64,000 bases of DNA. Source: Chloroflexi bacterium GWB2_54_36. Its GTDB lineage: Bacteria > Chloroflexota > Anaerolineae > Anaerolineales > Anaerolineaceae. Position numbers and translations under genes: made by a program. Location: positions 1 to 64,000 of the forward strand of contig MGMG01000096.1 of NCBI GenBank assembly GCA_001796355.1, read 5' to 3'. The notes under the pieces were generated by a model. That model saw nothing but the letters and a program-made list of their open reading frames with translations. It had not been told where the DNA came from and made no database searches. The stretch's first letter is position 1. Every line of letters begins with the position of its first letter. Below are positions 51,928-61,626 of the stretch, piece after piece.

Positions 51928-54900
51928 ATGTTACGGGGAATTATCAACACCAGTTTGAAATTTCATGTTCTGGTTTTATCCATTGCTGCGGTCCTGTTGG
52001 TCGTCGGATTCACACAGATTCAGGATATGTCGGTGGATGTTCTCCCAGAATTTGAACCGCCTTTTGTTGAAATCCAAACCGAGGCCCTTGGGCTGTCAGC
52101 CAAAGAGGTTGAGCAGTTGATTACTGTTCCAATGGAACAAGACCTGCTTAACGGCGTTGCCTGGCTGGACGTCATCCGTTCTGAATCGGTTCCCGGGCTG
52201 TCTTCTATCCTGCTGTTTTTTGAGCCCGGCACCGACCTCTTCAAAGCCCGGCAAATGGTTTCTGAACGGCTTTCACAGGCTGCAGTAGCGATTCCCAACG
52301 TCTCCAGGCCGCCTGTAATGATCCAACCGCTTTCCTCCACCAGTCGCTTCATGATTGTCGGGCTTTCCTCGCAAGAGCTGTCGCTCATCGAGATGTCCGT
52401 GCTTGCACGCTGGACGATTGGACCGCGTTTAATGGGCGTGCCCGGCGTGGCAAATGTCGCCATTTGGGGACAGCGAGAACGTCAATTGCAGGTTCAAGTC
52501 GACCCGGAAAGACTGCGGGCAAACGGCATTTCCCTCGAGCAAATCCTGGAAACGACCGGGAATGCACTGTGGGTCTCCTCGCTAAGCTTCCTGGAGGCGT
52601 CCACCCCTGGCACCGGCGGGTTTATCGATACGCCCAATCAGCGATTAGGAATCTGGCACGTACTTCCCATCACTTCGGCAGACGACCTGGCTCAAGTGCC
52701 CGTCGAAGGTGCGAGTTATTTGCGTCTCGGGCAGGTAACCAGTGTCGTCGAGGACCATCAACCGCTCATCGGGGATGCGATTCTGAACGACAGTCCTAAC
52801 CTGATGTTGGTGGTAGAAAAATTCCCTGGAACCAACGCTCTGGAAGTTACCCGCGGCGTTGAAGATGCGCTTGCGGCATTAAAACCCGGCCTTGGCGGTA
52901 TCGAAATCGATACCAGCATCTTCAGGCCTGCCTCCTTCATCGAATTGGCAGTCGGCAACCTCTCCAAATCTTTGCTGATTGCCGTGTTCCTGATTGTGTT
53001 GGTACTGGGAGCGCTGCTGTTTGAGTGGCGGGTCGCACTGGTCAGCTTTATCACGATACCGTTATCCATTCTTGCAGCTTTACTTATCTTTTACGCGCGC
53101 GGTTCGACCCTTAATGCGATGGTCCTCTCCGGGCTGGCAGTTGCAATCGGGATCATTGTTGATGATGCCATCGTAGATGTGGATAGAATTTCGCGCGCCT
53201 TGCACAAGTCTCGCGAAGCAGGCAAAACCCTTTCCGCTGCTGACATTATCCTTACAGCCTCCCATGAAATTCGCGGAACGTTAATTTTCGCCACCATCAT
53301 CATCGGGCTGGCCATTCTGCCAATTTTCTTCGTCGAGGGAGTCACCGGCGCATTCTTCCAGCCATTCGCGGTTTCCTTCCTGCTGGCGGTGCTGGCATCC
53401 ATGGTCGTTGCTTTGACCGTAACGCCGGCGCTGTCACTCATGCTTTTTTCGAAAGCGCCGTTAAAAAAGCTGGAATCCCCCATCATCGCCAGGGCGGCGC
53501 TTGGATATCAAAAAATGATTGCCCGGGCGGTTCAAACGCCAAAGGTTGTATATATCGCTGCCGCGATCATGCTGGTTGTGGGCATCGCTTTGATCCCATT
53601 CCTGCGGATTGAACAGTTGCTGCCATCCTTCAAAGAGCCTTATTTCATGATCGAATGGAATGGGGCGCCAGGAACCTCCCGGCTCGAAATGGACCGGATC
53701 ATTGCGCGGATCAGCCAGGAGTTGGCCACCCTCCCCGGGGTGCGCAAGGTTGGGGCCCATGTCGGCCGCGCAGTATTCGGCGACCAGGTCGTTGGCATTA
53801 ATTCCGCCAATATATGGGTCAGTATCGATCCAGCAGCTGATTACGAAGGAACTGTCGCCTCGATCCGCGAGACGGTCAGCGGCTATCCGGGGTTGTCGCA
53901 GGAAGTCCACAGTTACCTGCAGGAAGTCCTGCGCCAGTCTCTTTCCAGATCCAGCCAGGCCAGCGTAGTGCGGGTGTTTGGCGAAAATCAGGATGTGCTA
54001 AGTACCAAAGCAGATGAAATTCAACTGGCGCTGTCAAAAATCAACGGAGTCGTTGATTTAAGTGTTGACCTGCCCATCGCAGAACCGACTTTGAGGGTTG
54101 AGGTTGACCTGGATGCCGCTCAACGTTATGGCATAAAACCAGGAGATGTAAGGCGGTCGGTTGCTACATTAATCTCTGGATTGCAGGTAGGCAGCCTGTT
54201 TGAAGATCAAAAGGTATTCGATGTTGTGGTCTGGAGCACACCAAGCGTCCGCCAGGACATAAATGACATTGGCGGACTGCTGATCGACCTACCGGGCGGC
54301 GGGCATGTTCGTCTGGCGGATGTCGCCAGCGTGGTGATCACTCCCACCGCGAGCGTTATTCGCCGGGAGGGCGTTTCACCTTACCTGGATATCAGCTTCA
54401 ATATGGTGGGCAGGGATATCAATACGATCTCGAATGACGTTAAAAATGCGCTGTTGAGCGTTCAGTTCCCGCTGGAATATCATGCCGAGTTCCTGGGTGA
54501 GTTCGCCGAGCGGCAGACTGCCGAACAGCGGATACTGATAGCGGGATTGATGGCAATCCTTGGGATCATTCTGGTGCTACAAGCTTCTTTCCGCAATTGG
54601 CGCCTGGCAGTCATCACCTTCCTGGTGATGCCGGCTGGAGCTGCCGGCGGGGTGATCGCGGCCTTTTTCCTGGGGATGGGCGTCCTCACCTTAGGAGCTG
54701 CGATTGGTTTCCTGGCACTTTTTGCCACTGTCTTGCGCAGCAGCATCCTGTATGCAGAACGTTACCGCCGCCTCCAACACGAGGAAGGTCGAGTATTCGG
54801 CATGGATTTGATCGTCGAAGGAGCGGTTGACCGGTTTGCGCCGGCTTTCATGTCAGCCATCACATTCGCTGCTGCCTTGCTGCCATTTATCATTTTCGGC

Positions 54901-55095
54901 TATGTCCCGGGTACTGAGATCGTCCAACCGATGGCAATCGTCATTTTGGCAGGATTGGTCACTTCGACGTTCTTCAACCTGTTTGTTCTTCCCACTCTTT
55001 ACTACCGCTTTGGTGCGTACTCCGAACGTGACCTGGAACTTTTAACAACGCCTGCACCTGTAGCAGGTGAAATGCAAGCAACCTCATCGGATTAA
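51928..55095 (+). CDS. RND superfamily efflux pump (heavy-metal-efflux-like), copy 1
   Basis: A 1055-residue inner-membrane proton-driven exporter with 12 predicted helices and two large extracytoplasmic loops. The opening SVDVLPEFEPPFVEIQTEALGLSAKEVEQLITVPMEQ is the CusA/CzcA-type hallmark. Helix 4 carries [20 protein letters not shown], with the Asp pair expected for proton relay. The helix 10-11 region, LGAAIGFLALFATVLRSSILYAERYRRLQHEEG, deviates from the usual RNG(I/L) motif, unlike copy 2. A strong AAGGAGGAAAA precedes the ATG. No outer-membrane factor is encoded nearby. Substrate unknown; metal or hydrophobic compound efflux is possible. Confidence 0.88.
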   Translation: MLRGIINTSLKFHVLVLSIAAVLLVVGFTQIQDMSVDVLPEFEPPFVEIQTEALGLSAKEVEQLITVPMEQDLLNGVAWLDVIRSESVPGLSSILLFFEPGTDLFKARQMVSERLSQAAVAIPNVSRPPVMIQPLSSTSRFMIVGLSSQELSLIEMSVLARWTIGPRLMGVPGVANVAIWGQRERQLQVQVDPERLRANGISLEQILETTGNALWVSSLSFLEASTPGTGGFIDTPNQRLGIWHVLPITSADDLAQVPVEGASYLRLGQVTSVVEDHQPLIGDAILNDSPNLMLVVEKFPGTNALEVTRGVEDALAALKPGLGGIEIDTSIFRPASFIELAVGNLSKSLLIAVFLIVLVLGALLFEWRVALVSFITIPLSILAALLIFYARGSTLNAMVLSGLAVAIGIIVDDAIVDVDRISRALHKSREAGKTLSAADIILTASHEIRGTLIFATIIIGLAILPIFFVEGVTGAFFQPFAVSFLLAVLASMVVALTVTPALSLMLFSKAPLKKLESPIIARAALGYQKMIARAVQTPKVVYIAAAIMLVVGIALIPFLRIEQLLPSFKEPYFMIEWNGAPGTSRLEMDRIIARISQELATLPGVRKVGAHVGRAVFGDQVVGINSANIWVSIDPAADYEGTVASIRETVSGYPGLSQEVHSYLQEVLRQSLSRSSQASVVRVFGENQDVLSTKADEIQLALSKINGVVDLSVDLPIAEPTLRVEVDLDAAQRYGIKPGDVRRSVATLISGLQVGSLFEDQKVFDVVVWSTPSVRQDINDIGGLLIDLPGGGHVRLADVASVVITPTASVIRREGVSPYLDISFNMVGRDINTISNDVKNALLSVQFPLEYHAEFLGEFAERQTAEQRILIAGLMAILGIILVLQASFRNWRLAVITFLVMPAGAAGGVIAAFFLGMGVLTLGAAIGFLALFATVLRSSILYAERYRRLQHEEGRVFGMDLIVEGAVDRFAPAFMSAITFAAALLPFIIFGYVPGTEIVQPMAIVILAGLVTSTFFNLFVLPTLYYRFGAYSERDLELLTTPAPVAGEMQATSSD

Positions 55096-55139
55096 CCTGG
55101 AACGCAAGTCTACTCTGGCCAAATCTTCACGGAGGTTCT

Positions 55140-56120
55140 ATGGATGATCAGAATCAACCCATCCTCATCGCTGAGGAGCTGCGCAAATCCTATGGGCAGC
55201 GAGCAGCACTGCGCGGTCTGTCTTTTTCCCTGCAGGGCGGGCGAGTTTTGGGTTTTTTAGGCCCGAATGGGGCCGGCAAGACGACTTCCATTCGCATTTT
55301 GACCACCATCATGCAGCCTGACTCGGGAAATTTCTCGGTGGATGGAATCAATCACAAACACCCGGAAAAAATCCGGCGAAAAATCGGCGTCCTGCCGGAA
55401 AGCCTAGGCTTCCCGCGCCAAATTACCGGTTTTGAGTACCTGACCTATTACGGTCAGTTGTACGGGTTGCCGACAGGGGCTGCAAAGGATAACGCCCGGA
55501 GGCTGTTAAGCGAGGTCGGGCTGGAGGCGCGGGGTAAGTCTTTGATCGGCTCATACTCCCACGGCATGCGCCAGCGCGTCGGCATCGCCCGGGCGTTGGT
55601 TAACAAGCCGCTGGTGGTTTTTCTCGATGAACCAACCTTGGGCCTTGACCCGCGCGGGCAGCAAGAACTATTGGCGCTCATCCAGCATATCGCGCGCGAG
55701 TACGGCACCGGCGTAATTTTATGCAGCCATTCGCTTTCTGAAATCGAAGGGATTTGCGACGATGTCGTTATCTTGAGTTCAGGCCAGGTGGTCACTCAGG
55801 GGCCAGTCAACCAGATCCTTGGGAAGGGCCAGCGTAATGTTTACCGTATCCAGATACCGGTTACGGATCTTGCTCCTGCTCAGGAAGAATTGACAAAGCT
55901 GTCGGCAGTGCTGCGGGTCTCGCTACTCGGCGAAATGTCGGGCTGGCTGAGGGTCGAGTTGACCTATTCGAACAATGGATCTAACCCGGAGGATTATTCC
56001 ATCAATAACAGGCTGTTGGGAGCCCTGATCCAGGCTGGAATTCCAGTCATGAGCTTTGAGGCTGAGGGCAGCCGGCTCCAGGATGTGTTCCTACAACTCA
56101 CCGAGGAGGCGATCAAATGA
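55140..56120 (+). CDS. ABC transporter ATP-binding protein
   Basis: 326 residues. Walker A GFLGPNGAGKTTSIRIL (about 37-53), signature YSHGMRQRVGIARAL (about 139-153), Walker B VVFLDEPTLGLDP (about 158-170), switch His in LCSHS. The ~100-residue C-terminal extension with PVTDLAPAQEELTKL and YSNN is typical of ATPases serving ABC-2-type exporters. It has GGAGG before the ATG and overlaps the permease gene by four bases. It would energise the permease that follows. Confidence 0.9.
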   Translation: MDDQNQPILIAEELRKSYGQRAALRGLSFSLQGGRVLGFLGPNGAGKTTSIRILTTIMQPDSGNFSVDGINHKHPEKIRRKIGVLPESLGFPRQITGFEYLTYYGQLYGLPTGAAKDNARRLLSEVGLEARGKSLIGSYSHGMRQRVGIARALVNKPLVVFLDEPTLGLDPRGQQELLALIQHIAREYGTGVILCSHSLSEIEGICDDVVILSSGQVVTQGPVNQILGKGQRNVYRIQIPVTDLAPAQEELTKLSAVLRVSLLGEMSGWLRVELTYSNNGSNPEDYSINNRLLGALIQAGIPVMSFEAEGSRLQDVFLQLTEEAIK

Positions 56121-57532
56121 GCAGCCGAACAGCACGCATGGATGAAATCAGCCGTTCCGAAGGCCGGTCACTCCCTGCCTGGTGGTTGATTTTCACCCGT
56201 GAATTAACCGATCTCTGGGTCGGAGGGAAAGCGCTTACCTTGATTCTGATCTACAGCGTCCTGCTGGGGATCATGGTGTACGTTCTATCATCGAATAGTG
56301 AGTTAAGCCTGATCCCGCCCAAGGAAATGGCCTATGAGACGCTCAAAAATGCCATGGCGGTCAGTCTTTTCATAGCCCTGATCATCGGCGCCGACAGCCT
56401 GAGCGGTGAACGGGAGCGCGCCACTTTTGAAGCTTTGCTACTAACTCCCGCCAGTCGGCGGCAAATCATCACCGGCAAGTTCCTGTCAGGCATCTCACCC
56501 TGGCCTATTGCCTTCCTGATCGTGATCCCCTACTTGAATGTGGTCGCGCAGGGGGACGAAATTTTAGGTCCGGCGATACTCTGGGGCGGAATTACCGGAA
56601 CGATTTTGGCAACCGCTTATACCGGTCTTGGAATGTTGGTCAGCTTTTTCTCGAACTCGAATAAAACCAGCTATTTCGTCAGCCTGGGAATCTATATTCT
56701 GTTTTTAGTTCCGGCGCAGCTGCCTGGACGGGCTCAAACCGGTGCCACCGGCCAATTCCTGCAATGGGTGAATCCAGTGGCAGCGGTCAATCACTTCCTT
56801 TCCAAACACCTGGTGAATTACCGCACACTGGCTGAATTTTGGACCTGGCTGATCGCGCCAACCGCTTTTATGCTCATCGTGCTCGGCCTTTTATTCCTTT
56901 TTGCCGCACCTGGCTTGCGATTGGAAGGCGGGCGAGAGAGCAAAATCGGCAAAATGCTGAAGCGTGGTACCGCTGTAGTCGGGCTTGTGCTGCTGCTGGC
57001 GTTTCCGACAGCAGTCCCGGTGTTGGCTCGAGACGCGCTAAAGACCGAAAGCGGACTGCAGATAACCATCGATAAAGACTACGTCGTGGTCAAGACTGGT
57101 GACAAAGTTGAGTACAACACGGTTATCACCAACATCGGCTCTACCGCCTCCGCTCCTTTGATCGTGGCAATGAACTTGATCAACCTGGACGCCAAAGGGG
57201 ACATTGTCGATCCGGAGGATTGGTCACCCCAGCGGACGCAATATCTGGAAGGTCTGGCGCCAGGCGAGTCTGCCAGCCTAAGCTGGATTATCAACACCAT
57301 CCTGGATGGCGACTACATGGTGTACATGGTTCTCATCGATGCGCCCACCAGCACCGAGACTACCAGCCACCCGGTTGCCAGTTCAGGCATTCACCTGACA
57401 GTGACCCCCTTCACCCGGCTTAATCCGCTGGGAGTACTTCCGTATGCCATCGGCGGCCCGGTTCTGCTTGGGCTCGCAATTTTCTTCGTCTATCGCCTGC
57501 GTCGCAAGAACATCGACCTGGGCGGTTCTTGA
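56117..57532 (+). CDS. ABC-2-type permease with extracytoplasmic domain
   Basis: 471 residues. The first ~280 form an ABC-2-like membrane domain with six helices, including the characteristic ADSLSGERERATFEALLLTPASRRQIITGK between helices (about 94-123). A further helix near 282-297 (VVGLVLLLAFPTAVPVLA) leads out of the membrane. Then a beta-sandwich segment (about 300-430; DKVEYNTVITNIGSTASAPL, ESASLSWIINTILDGDYMVYMVLI) resembles NEW3/CARDB adhesion modules. A final helix and a basic end re-anchor it. Such a fused outer domain may gate, or bind a substrate or partner; inference only. Confidence 0.85.
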   Translation: MSSRTARMDEISRSEGRSLPAWWLIFTRELTDLWVGGKALTLILIYSVLLGIMVYVLSSNSELSLIPPKEMAYETLKNAMAVSLFIALIIGADSLSGERERATFEALLLTPASRRQIITGKFLSGISPWPIAFLIVIPYLNVVAQGDEILGPAILWGGITGTILATAYTGLGMLVSFFSNSNKTSYFVSLGIYILFLVPAQLPGRAQTGATGQFLQWVNPVAAVNHFLSKHLVNYRTLAEFWTWLIAPTAFMLIVLGLLFLFAAPGLRLEGGRESKIGKMLKRGTAVVGLVLLLAFPTAVPVLARDALKTESGLQITIDKDYVVVKTGDKVEYNTVITNIGSTASAPLIVAMNLINLDAKGDIVDPEDWSPQRTQYLEGLAPGESASLSWIINTILDGDYMVYMVLIDAPTSTETTSHPVASSGIHLTVTPFTRLNPLGVLPYAIGGPVLLGLAIFFVYRLRRKNIDLGGS

Positions 57533-57572
57533 CCGGTTATTTATTCGCCATTTATAGAATGGAAGGATTGCG

Positions 57573-58391
57573 ATGAACAAAAAATATGGATGGATCGTCC
57601 TTTTACTGCTTGGAGCAACATTCCTGCTGACTGCTTGCGCCGGTGACGCCTCCGTAAGTGAGAAAGAATCCGCTGTCACGATCAAAGAGATCGCAGGCTC
57701 GGATTTCAAACGCATCGAATTATCTCAAAAGGCCTCCGATCGTCTGGGTATACAAACCACCGGAGTTCTTCAAGAGTTAGTCATCCGACAGCGGTTGGTC
57801 GGCGGCGAGGTTCTAGGCGATAGCTTGGTTCTTGGAAGCAAGGATAACGGCGTCATCCCGGTGTCAGGCGCAACCGGTTCAGGCGTGGTTTATGTGCGGG
57901 TGCGTTTGAATGAAAGTGACCTGAACAAGGTTGACCGTTCCCAGGCAGTCCACGTGCTGCCATTGGACATTGAAGATGATGATAACGATGGCGAAGACGA
58001 GGACGGCCTAGAAGCAGAAGAGATCGACGGGCCGGATGATGATGACTTAGGTGAAGTTGCGGGCGAAGGAGCACTGTACTATGCAATAAAAGCCAGCGGG
58101 AACAGAACTTTGGTGGCCGGTCAGCGGGTGCGGGTAGCGCTATCCCTCACCGGCAGTGGTTCTCAGTCCCGGGTAGTGCCCTACGCCGCTGTTATCTACG
58201 GTCTACACGGTGAAACCTGGGTTTACACCAATCCCGAACCCCTCGTCTTCGTTCGGGTGCCGATCGTAATTGATTACATCGAAGGCGATTTTGCAGTCCT
58301 GGCAGAAGGACCTGCGGCAGACACCCTGGTTGTAACCGTGGGTGCTTCTGAATTATTCGGCGCCGAGTCTGGAGTTGGCGGCGGAAAATAA
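57573..58391 (+). CDS. Lipoprotein adaptor (membrane-fusion-protein-like), lacking hairpin, with acidic insert
   Basis: 272 residues with lipobox LTAC at residues 18-21. The N-terminal part (VTIKEI..FKRIELSQKASDRLGIQT) and the C-terminal part (VVPYAAVIYGLHGETWVYTNPEPLVFVRVPIVI...VTVGASELFGAE) match the beta-barrel and membrane-proximal parts of CusB-type adaptors. The lipoyl/coiled-coil hairpin that normally reaches an outer-membrane channel is missing. In its place a ~30-residue stretch (about 131-160) is dominated by Asp and Glu. A lipid-anchored, shortened adaptor fits a cell without an outer membrane. It precedes RND copy 2 by 19 bases, its likely partner. Confidence 0.8.
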   Translation: MNKKYGWIVLLLLGATFLLTACAGDASVSEKESAVTIKEIAGSDFKRIELSQKASDRLGIQTTGVLQELVIRQRLVGGEVLGDSLVLGSKDNGVIPVSGATGSGVVYVRVRLNESDLNKVDRSQAVHVLPLDIEDDDNDGEDEDGLEAEEIDGPDDDDLGEVAGEGALYYAIKASGNRTLVAGQRVRVALSLTGSGSQSRVVPYAAVIYGLHGETWVYTNPEPLVFVRVPIVIDYIEGDFAVLAEGPAADTLVVTVGASELFGAESGVGGGK

Positions 58392-58410
58392 TCGGTAATG
58401 GAGGTATCCA

Positions 58411-61400
58411 ATGCGCTGGATTGTTGCCACTAGCCTTCGGTTCCGCTATGTAGTTGTGTATCTGGCTGTGATGCTGGTTGTTTACGGGATAGCCAGGCTT
58501 ACCAACACCTCGGTCGACGTGTTCCCGGAATTCGCCCCGCCCAAGGTTGAAATTCAGACTATATCGATTGGCCTTTCGACGGAGGCGGTTGAGGAACTGG
58601 TCACTGTGCCCATTGAACAGGCATTGAATGGGATCGACGGATTGGATGTTATGCGCTCGAAATCCGTGCCCGACCTGTCCTCGATTGTGTTGATCTTCAA
58701 GCCCGGCACGGATCTGATTCACGCCCGGCAGTTAGTGCAGGAACGCCTCAACACCGTGGTGAACTCACTGCCCACCTGGGCAGCCCCGCCGATCATGATT
58801 CAACCGCTTTCCTCGACCAGCCGGGTGATGAAAATCGGCTTGACATCCAATGAGGTATCCATGCTCGACCTGTCGATGCTGGCGTATTGGAAAATTCGCG
58901 CCCGCCTGTTGGATGTGCCCGGCGTGGCCAATGTGCCGATCTGGGGTGAGCGCATCAAGATGACTCAGGTTCAAGTCGACCCGGAGTTGATGCGGGATTA
59001 CGGGGTAACCCTTGACGAAGTGATGGAGGTTACGGCTGCATCGGTAGATGCCGGGCTGCTGCAATTCTCCTCAGCTGGGATCATTGGCACCGGCGGTTTC
59101 ATCGACACCCCCAACCAACGGCTGGGCCTGCAAATTGTCCTGCCGATTATTTCGCCTGAGGACCTGGCGCAAGTGCCGATCAATGATAAGAAGAAAGCCA
59201 ACGGCGAACCGCTCACCTTAAGTGACGTGTCGCTCGTCGTCGAAGATACCTGGCCATTGGTCGGAGACGCGGTAATCAATGACGGTCCTGGCTTGATGTT
59301 GATTGTTGAAAAACTGCCGTGGGCAAATACGCTGGATGTCACCCGCGGGGTCGAGGCAGCCCTGGAGAGCATGAAACCTGGCCTGACCGGCATCGAAATT
59401 GACACCACCATTTTCCGCCCGGCCACTTTTATCGAAATGTCTATCGACAATTTGACCGAGTCACTGCTCATTGGCGCCGTTTTGGTGATCATCGTGCTGT
59501 TTTTCTTCCTTTACGAGTGGCGCGTGGCGCTCATCAGCGCCACCATCATCCCGTTGTCCTTGATGGCTTCGTTGCTGGTGTTGAACCTGCGCGGCGTGAC
59601 CATCAACGTCATGACCCTGGCGGGATTGGCCATTGCAATTGGGGCGGTGGTGGACGATGCAATTGTGGACGTGGAGAATATTGTGCGGCGGCTGCGGCTG
59701 CTGCGCAAAGAAGGTTCCACTTTGTCCACAGCCCGCATCGTCCTGGACGCATCGGTTGAGGTGCGCGGCGCGATTATTTACGCATCCTTGATCGAAATTT
59801 CTGCGCTCCTGCCAGTATTTTTCCTCCAAGGACTATCCGGCGCTTTCTTTAAGCCGCTCGCCAGCGCCTATGTGGTCGCCGGGTTGGTTTCGCCGCTGAT
59901 TGCCCTGACCGTAACCCCGGCTATGGTGCTGCTTCTGCTCTCCAATGCGTCCATCGAAGGCAAGCAGTCCCCCATAATCCCCTGGCTGCATAAGGTTTAT
60001 AACAACGTCCTGACCCGCATCGTGCACAAACCAGGATTTGCATACTCGATTGTGGTTGTGATTATTTTGGCCGGCGCGCTCGTAGTCCCCACCCTTGGGC
60101 AGGAGCTGCTGCCTTCCTTCAAAGAAACCGACTTTTTAATGCACTGGCTGGCCAAACCGGGTACCTCACACCCGGAAGCGGTGCGCATCACAACCCAGGC
60201 CAGTAAAGAACTGCGTTCCATCCCCGGAGTGCGTAATTTTGGCGCCCACATTGGGCAGGCCATGCTGGCAGACGAAGTGGTCGGCATCTACTTCACCGAA
60301 AATTGGATCAGCATCGACCCATCGGTGGATTACGAGGAAACAGTGGCCAAGATTCAGGCAACGGTGGATGGTTACCCCGGTCTGGTACGCGATGTGCAAA
60401 CTTACCTAAAGGAGCGCATCCGTGAAGTGCTGACCGGATCAAGCGACACGGTGGTGGTGCGCATATACGGCCCGGAACTGGAGATCCTGCGTTCACAGGC
60501 CGACGCAGTTCGTGCCGCGATGGAAGGAATCGAAGGAATCGCGGATCTAAAGGTCGAATTGCATGTTGACATCCCGCAGGTGGAAGTCAAAGTTGACCTG
60601 GAAGCCGCGCAGCGCTACGGCGTCAAACCGGGCGATGTGCGCCGGGCCGCAGCCACCCTGCTGGCAGGCGAAGAAGTGGGTGATATCTTCCGGGACGGCA
60701 AGACCTACGACGTCAATGTGTACAGCACACCCAAGACCCGCAGCAGCCTGACCAGCGTGCGCGAGTTGCTAATCGACACGCCGGATGGCGGTCATGTCCG
60801 TTTGCAGGATGTGGCAGATATTAGTGTTGTCCCTGCGCCTAATGTCATTGAACGCGAAGGACAATCGCGCAAAATCGATGTATCTGCCAATGTCCGTGGA
60901 CGCGACCTGGGGTCGGTTGCCAAGGACGTTGAAGCCGCCATCGGTGGAGTCGGTTTCCCGCTGGAGTACCATGCTGAAATTCTGGGGGAATACGCCGAGC
61001 GCCAGGCCGCCCAGCGCAATATTTTACTGGCTGCGGCAGTGGCTGTCCTTGCCATCTTCTTCCTGTTGTACACCTCGTATGGGAACTGGCGCCTGGCAAC
61101 GTTGACTTTCTTCACCCTGCCCTGGGCGCTGGTCGGCGGGGTGCTGGCAGCCAAGCTCAGCACCGGATTACTGAGCCTGGGTTCGCTGGTAGGATTGCTT
61201 ACCATTCTTGGAATCGCTACCCGCAACGGCATTATGATGATCAGCCATTTCCAACACCTGGAGACCGAAGAAGGCGTGCCATTTGGTGTGGGCCTCGTCC
61301 TGCAAGGAGCGCGCGAGCGCATTGCGCCCATCATGATGACCGCACTGACGACTGGATTGGCGTTGGTGCCATTAGCCATCGCCGGCGATATCCCCGGTCA

Positions 61401-61548
61401 CGAAATTGAACACCCGATGGCCATCGTCATTCTTGGCGGTCTGGTGACCTCGACCCTGCTCAATTTACTCGTCGTGCCAACGCTTTACCTGTTGTTTGGC
61501 AAGTCCAAAAAAGAAAGGACGGCGCTGGAGCCTTCGCAGGCAGCATAA
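58411..61548 (+). CDS. RND superfamily efflux pump (CusA/CzcA-like), copy 2
   Basis: 1045 residues, clearly paralogous to copy 1 over the whole length ([62 protein letters not shown]). It keeps the usual late motif [23 protein letters not shown], so it is the more conventional member. Twelve helices and two porter loops are visible. TGGAGGT lies ahead of the ATG. It should form a trimer with the adaptor just upstream. The methionine clusters of Cu/Ag pumps were not recognised by eye, so a metal substrate is not proven. Confidence 0.9.
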   Translation: MRWIVATSLRFRYVVVYLAVMLVVYGIARLTNTSVDVFPEFAPPKVEIQTISIGLSTEAVEELVTVPIEQALNGIDGLDVMRSKSVPDLSSIVLIFKPGTDLIHARQLVQERLNTVVNSLPTWAAPPIMIQPLSSTSRVMKIGLTSNEVSMLDLSMLAYWKIRARLLDVPGVANVPIWGERIKMTQVQVDPELMRDYGVTLDEVMEVTAASVDAGLLQFSSAGIIGTGGFIDTPNQRLGLQIVLPIISPEDLAQVPINDKKKANGEPLTLSDVSLVVEDTWPLVGDAVINDGPGLMLIVEKLPWANTLDVTRGVEAALESMKPGLTGIEIDTTIFRPATFIEMSIDNLTESLLIGAVLVIIVLFFFLYEWRVALISATIIPLSLMASLLVLNLRGVTINVMTLAGLAIAIGAVVDDAIVDVENIVRRLRLLRKEGSTLSTARIVLDASVEVRGAIIYASLIEISALLPVFFLQGLSGAFFKPLASAYVVAGLVSPLIALTVTPAMVLLLLSNASIEGKQSPIIPWLHKVYNNVLTRIVHKPGFAYSIVVVIILAGALVVPTLGQELLPSFKETDFLMHWLAKPGTSHPEAVRITTQASKELRSIPGVRNFGAHIGQAMLADEVVGIYFTENWISIDPSVDYEETVAKIQATVDGYPGLVRDVQTYLKERIREVLTGSSDTVVVRIYGPELEILRSQADAVRAAMEGIEGIADLKVELHVDIPQVEVKVDLEAAQRYGVKPGDVRRAAATLLAGEEVGDIFRDGKTYDVNVYSTPKTRSSLTSVRELLIDTPDGGHVRLQDVADISVVPAPNVIEREGQSRKIDVSANVRGRDLGSVAKDVEAAIGGVGFPLEYHAEILGEYAERQAAQRNILLAAAVAVLAIFFLLYTSYGNWRLATLTFFTLPWALVGGVLAAKLSTGLLSLGSLVGLLTILGIATRNGIMMISHFQHLETEEGVPFGVGLVLQGARERIAPIMMTALTTGLALVPLAIAGDIPGHEIEHPMAIVILGGLVTSTLLNLLVVPTLYLLFGKSKKERTALEPSQAA

Positions 61549-61626
61549 GGCGCGGTAAGCGAAGGAGTACGCTAAGACCATGAAAAGGTTATCCCGTCCA
61601 CCACCAGATCATTGAAGGAGTAGTGC

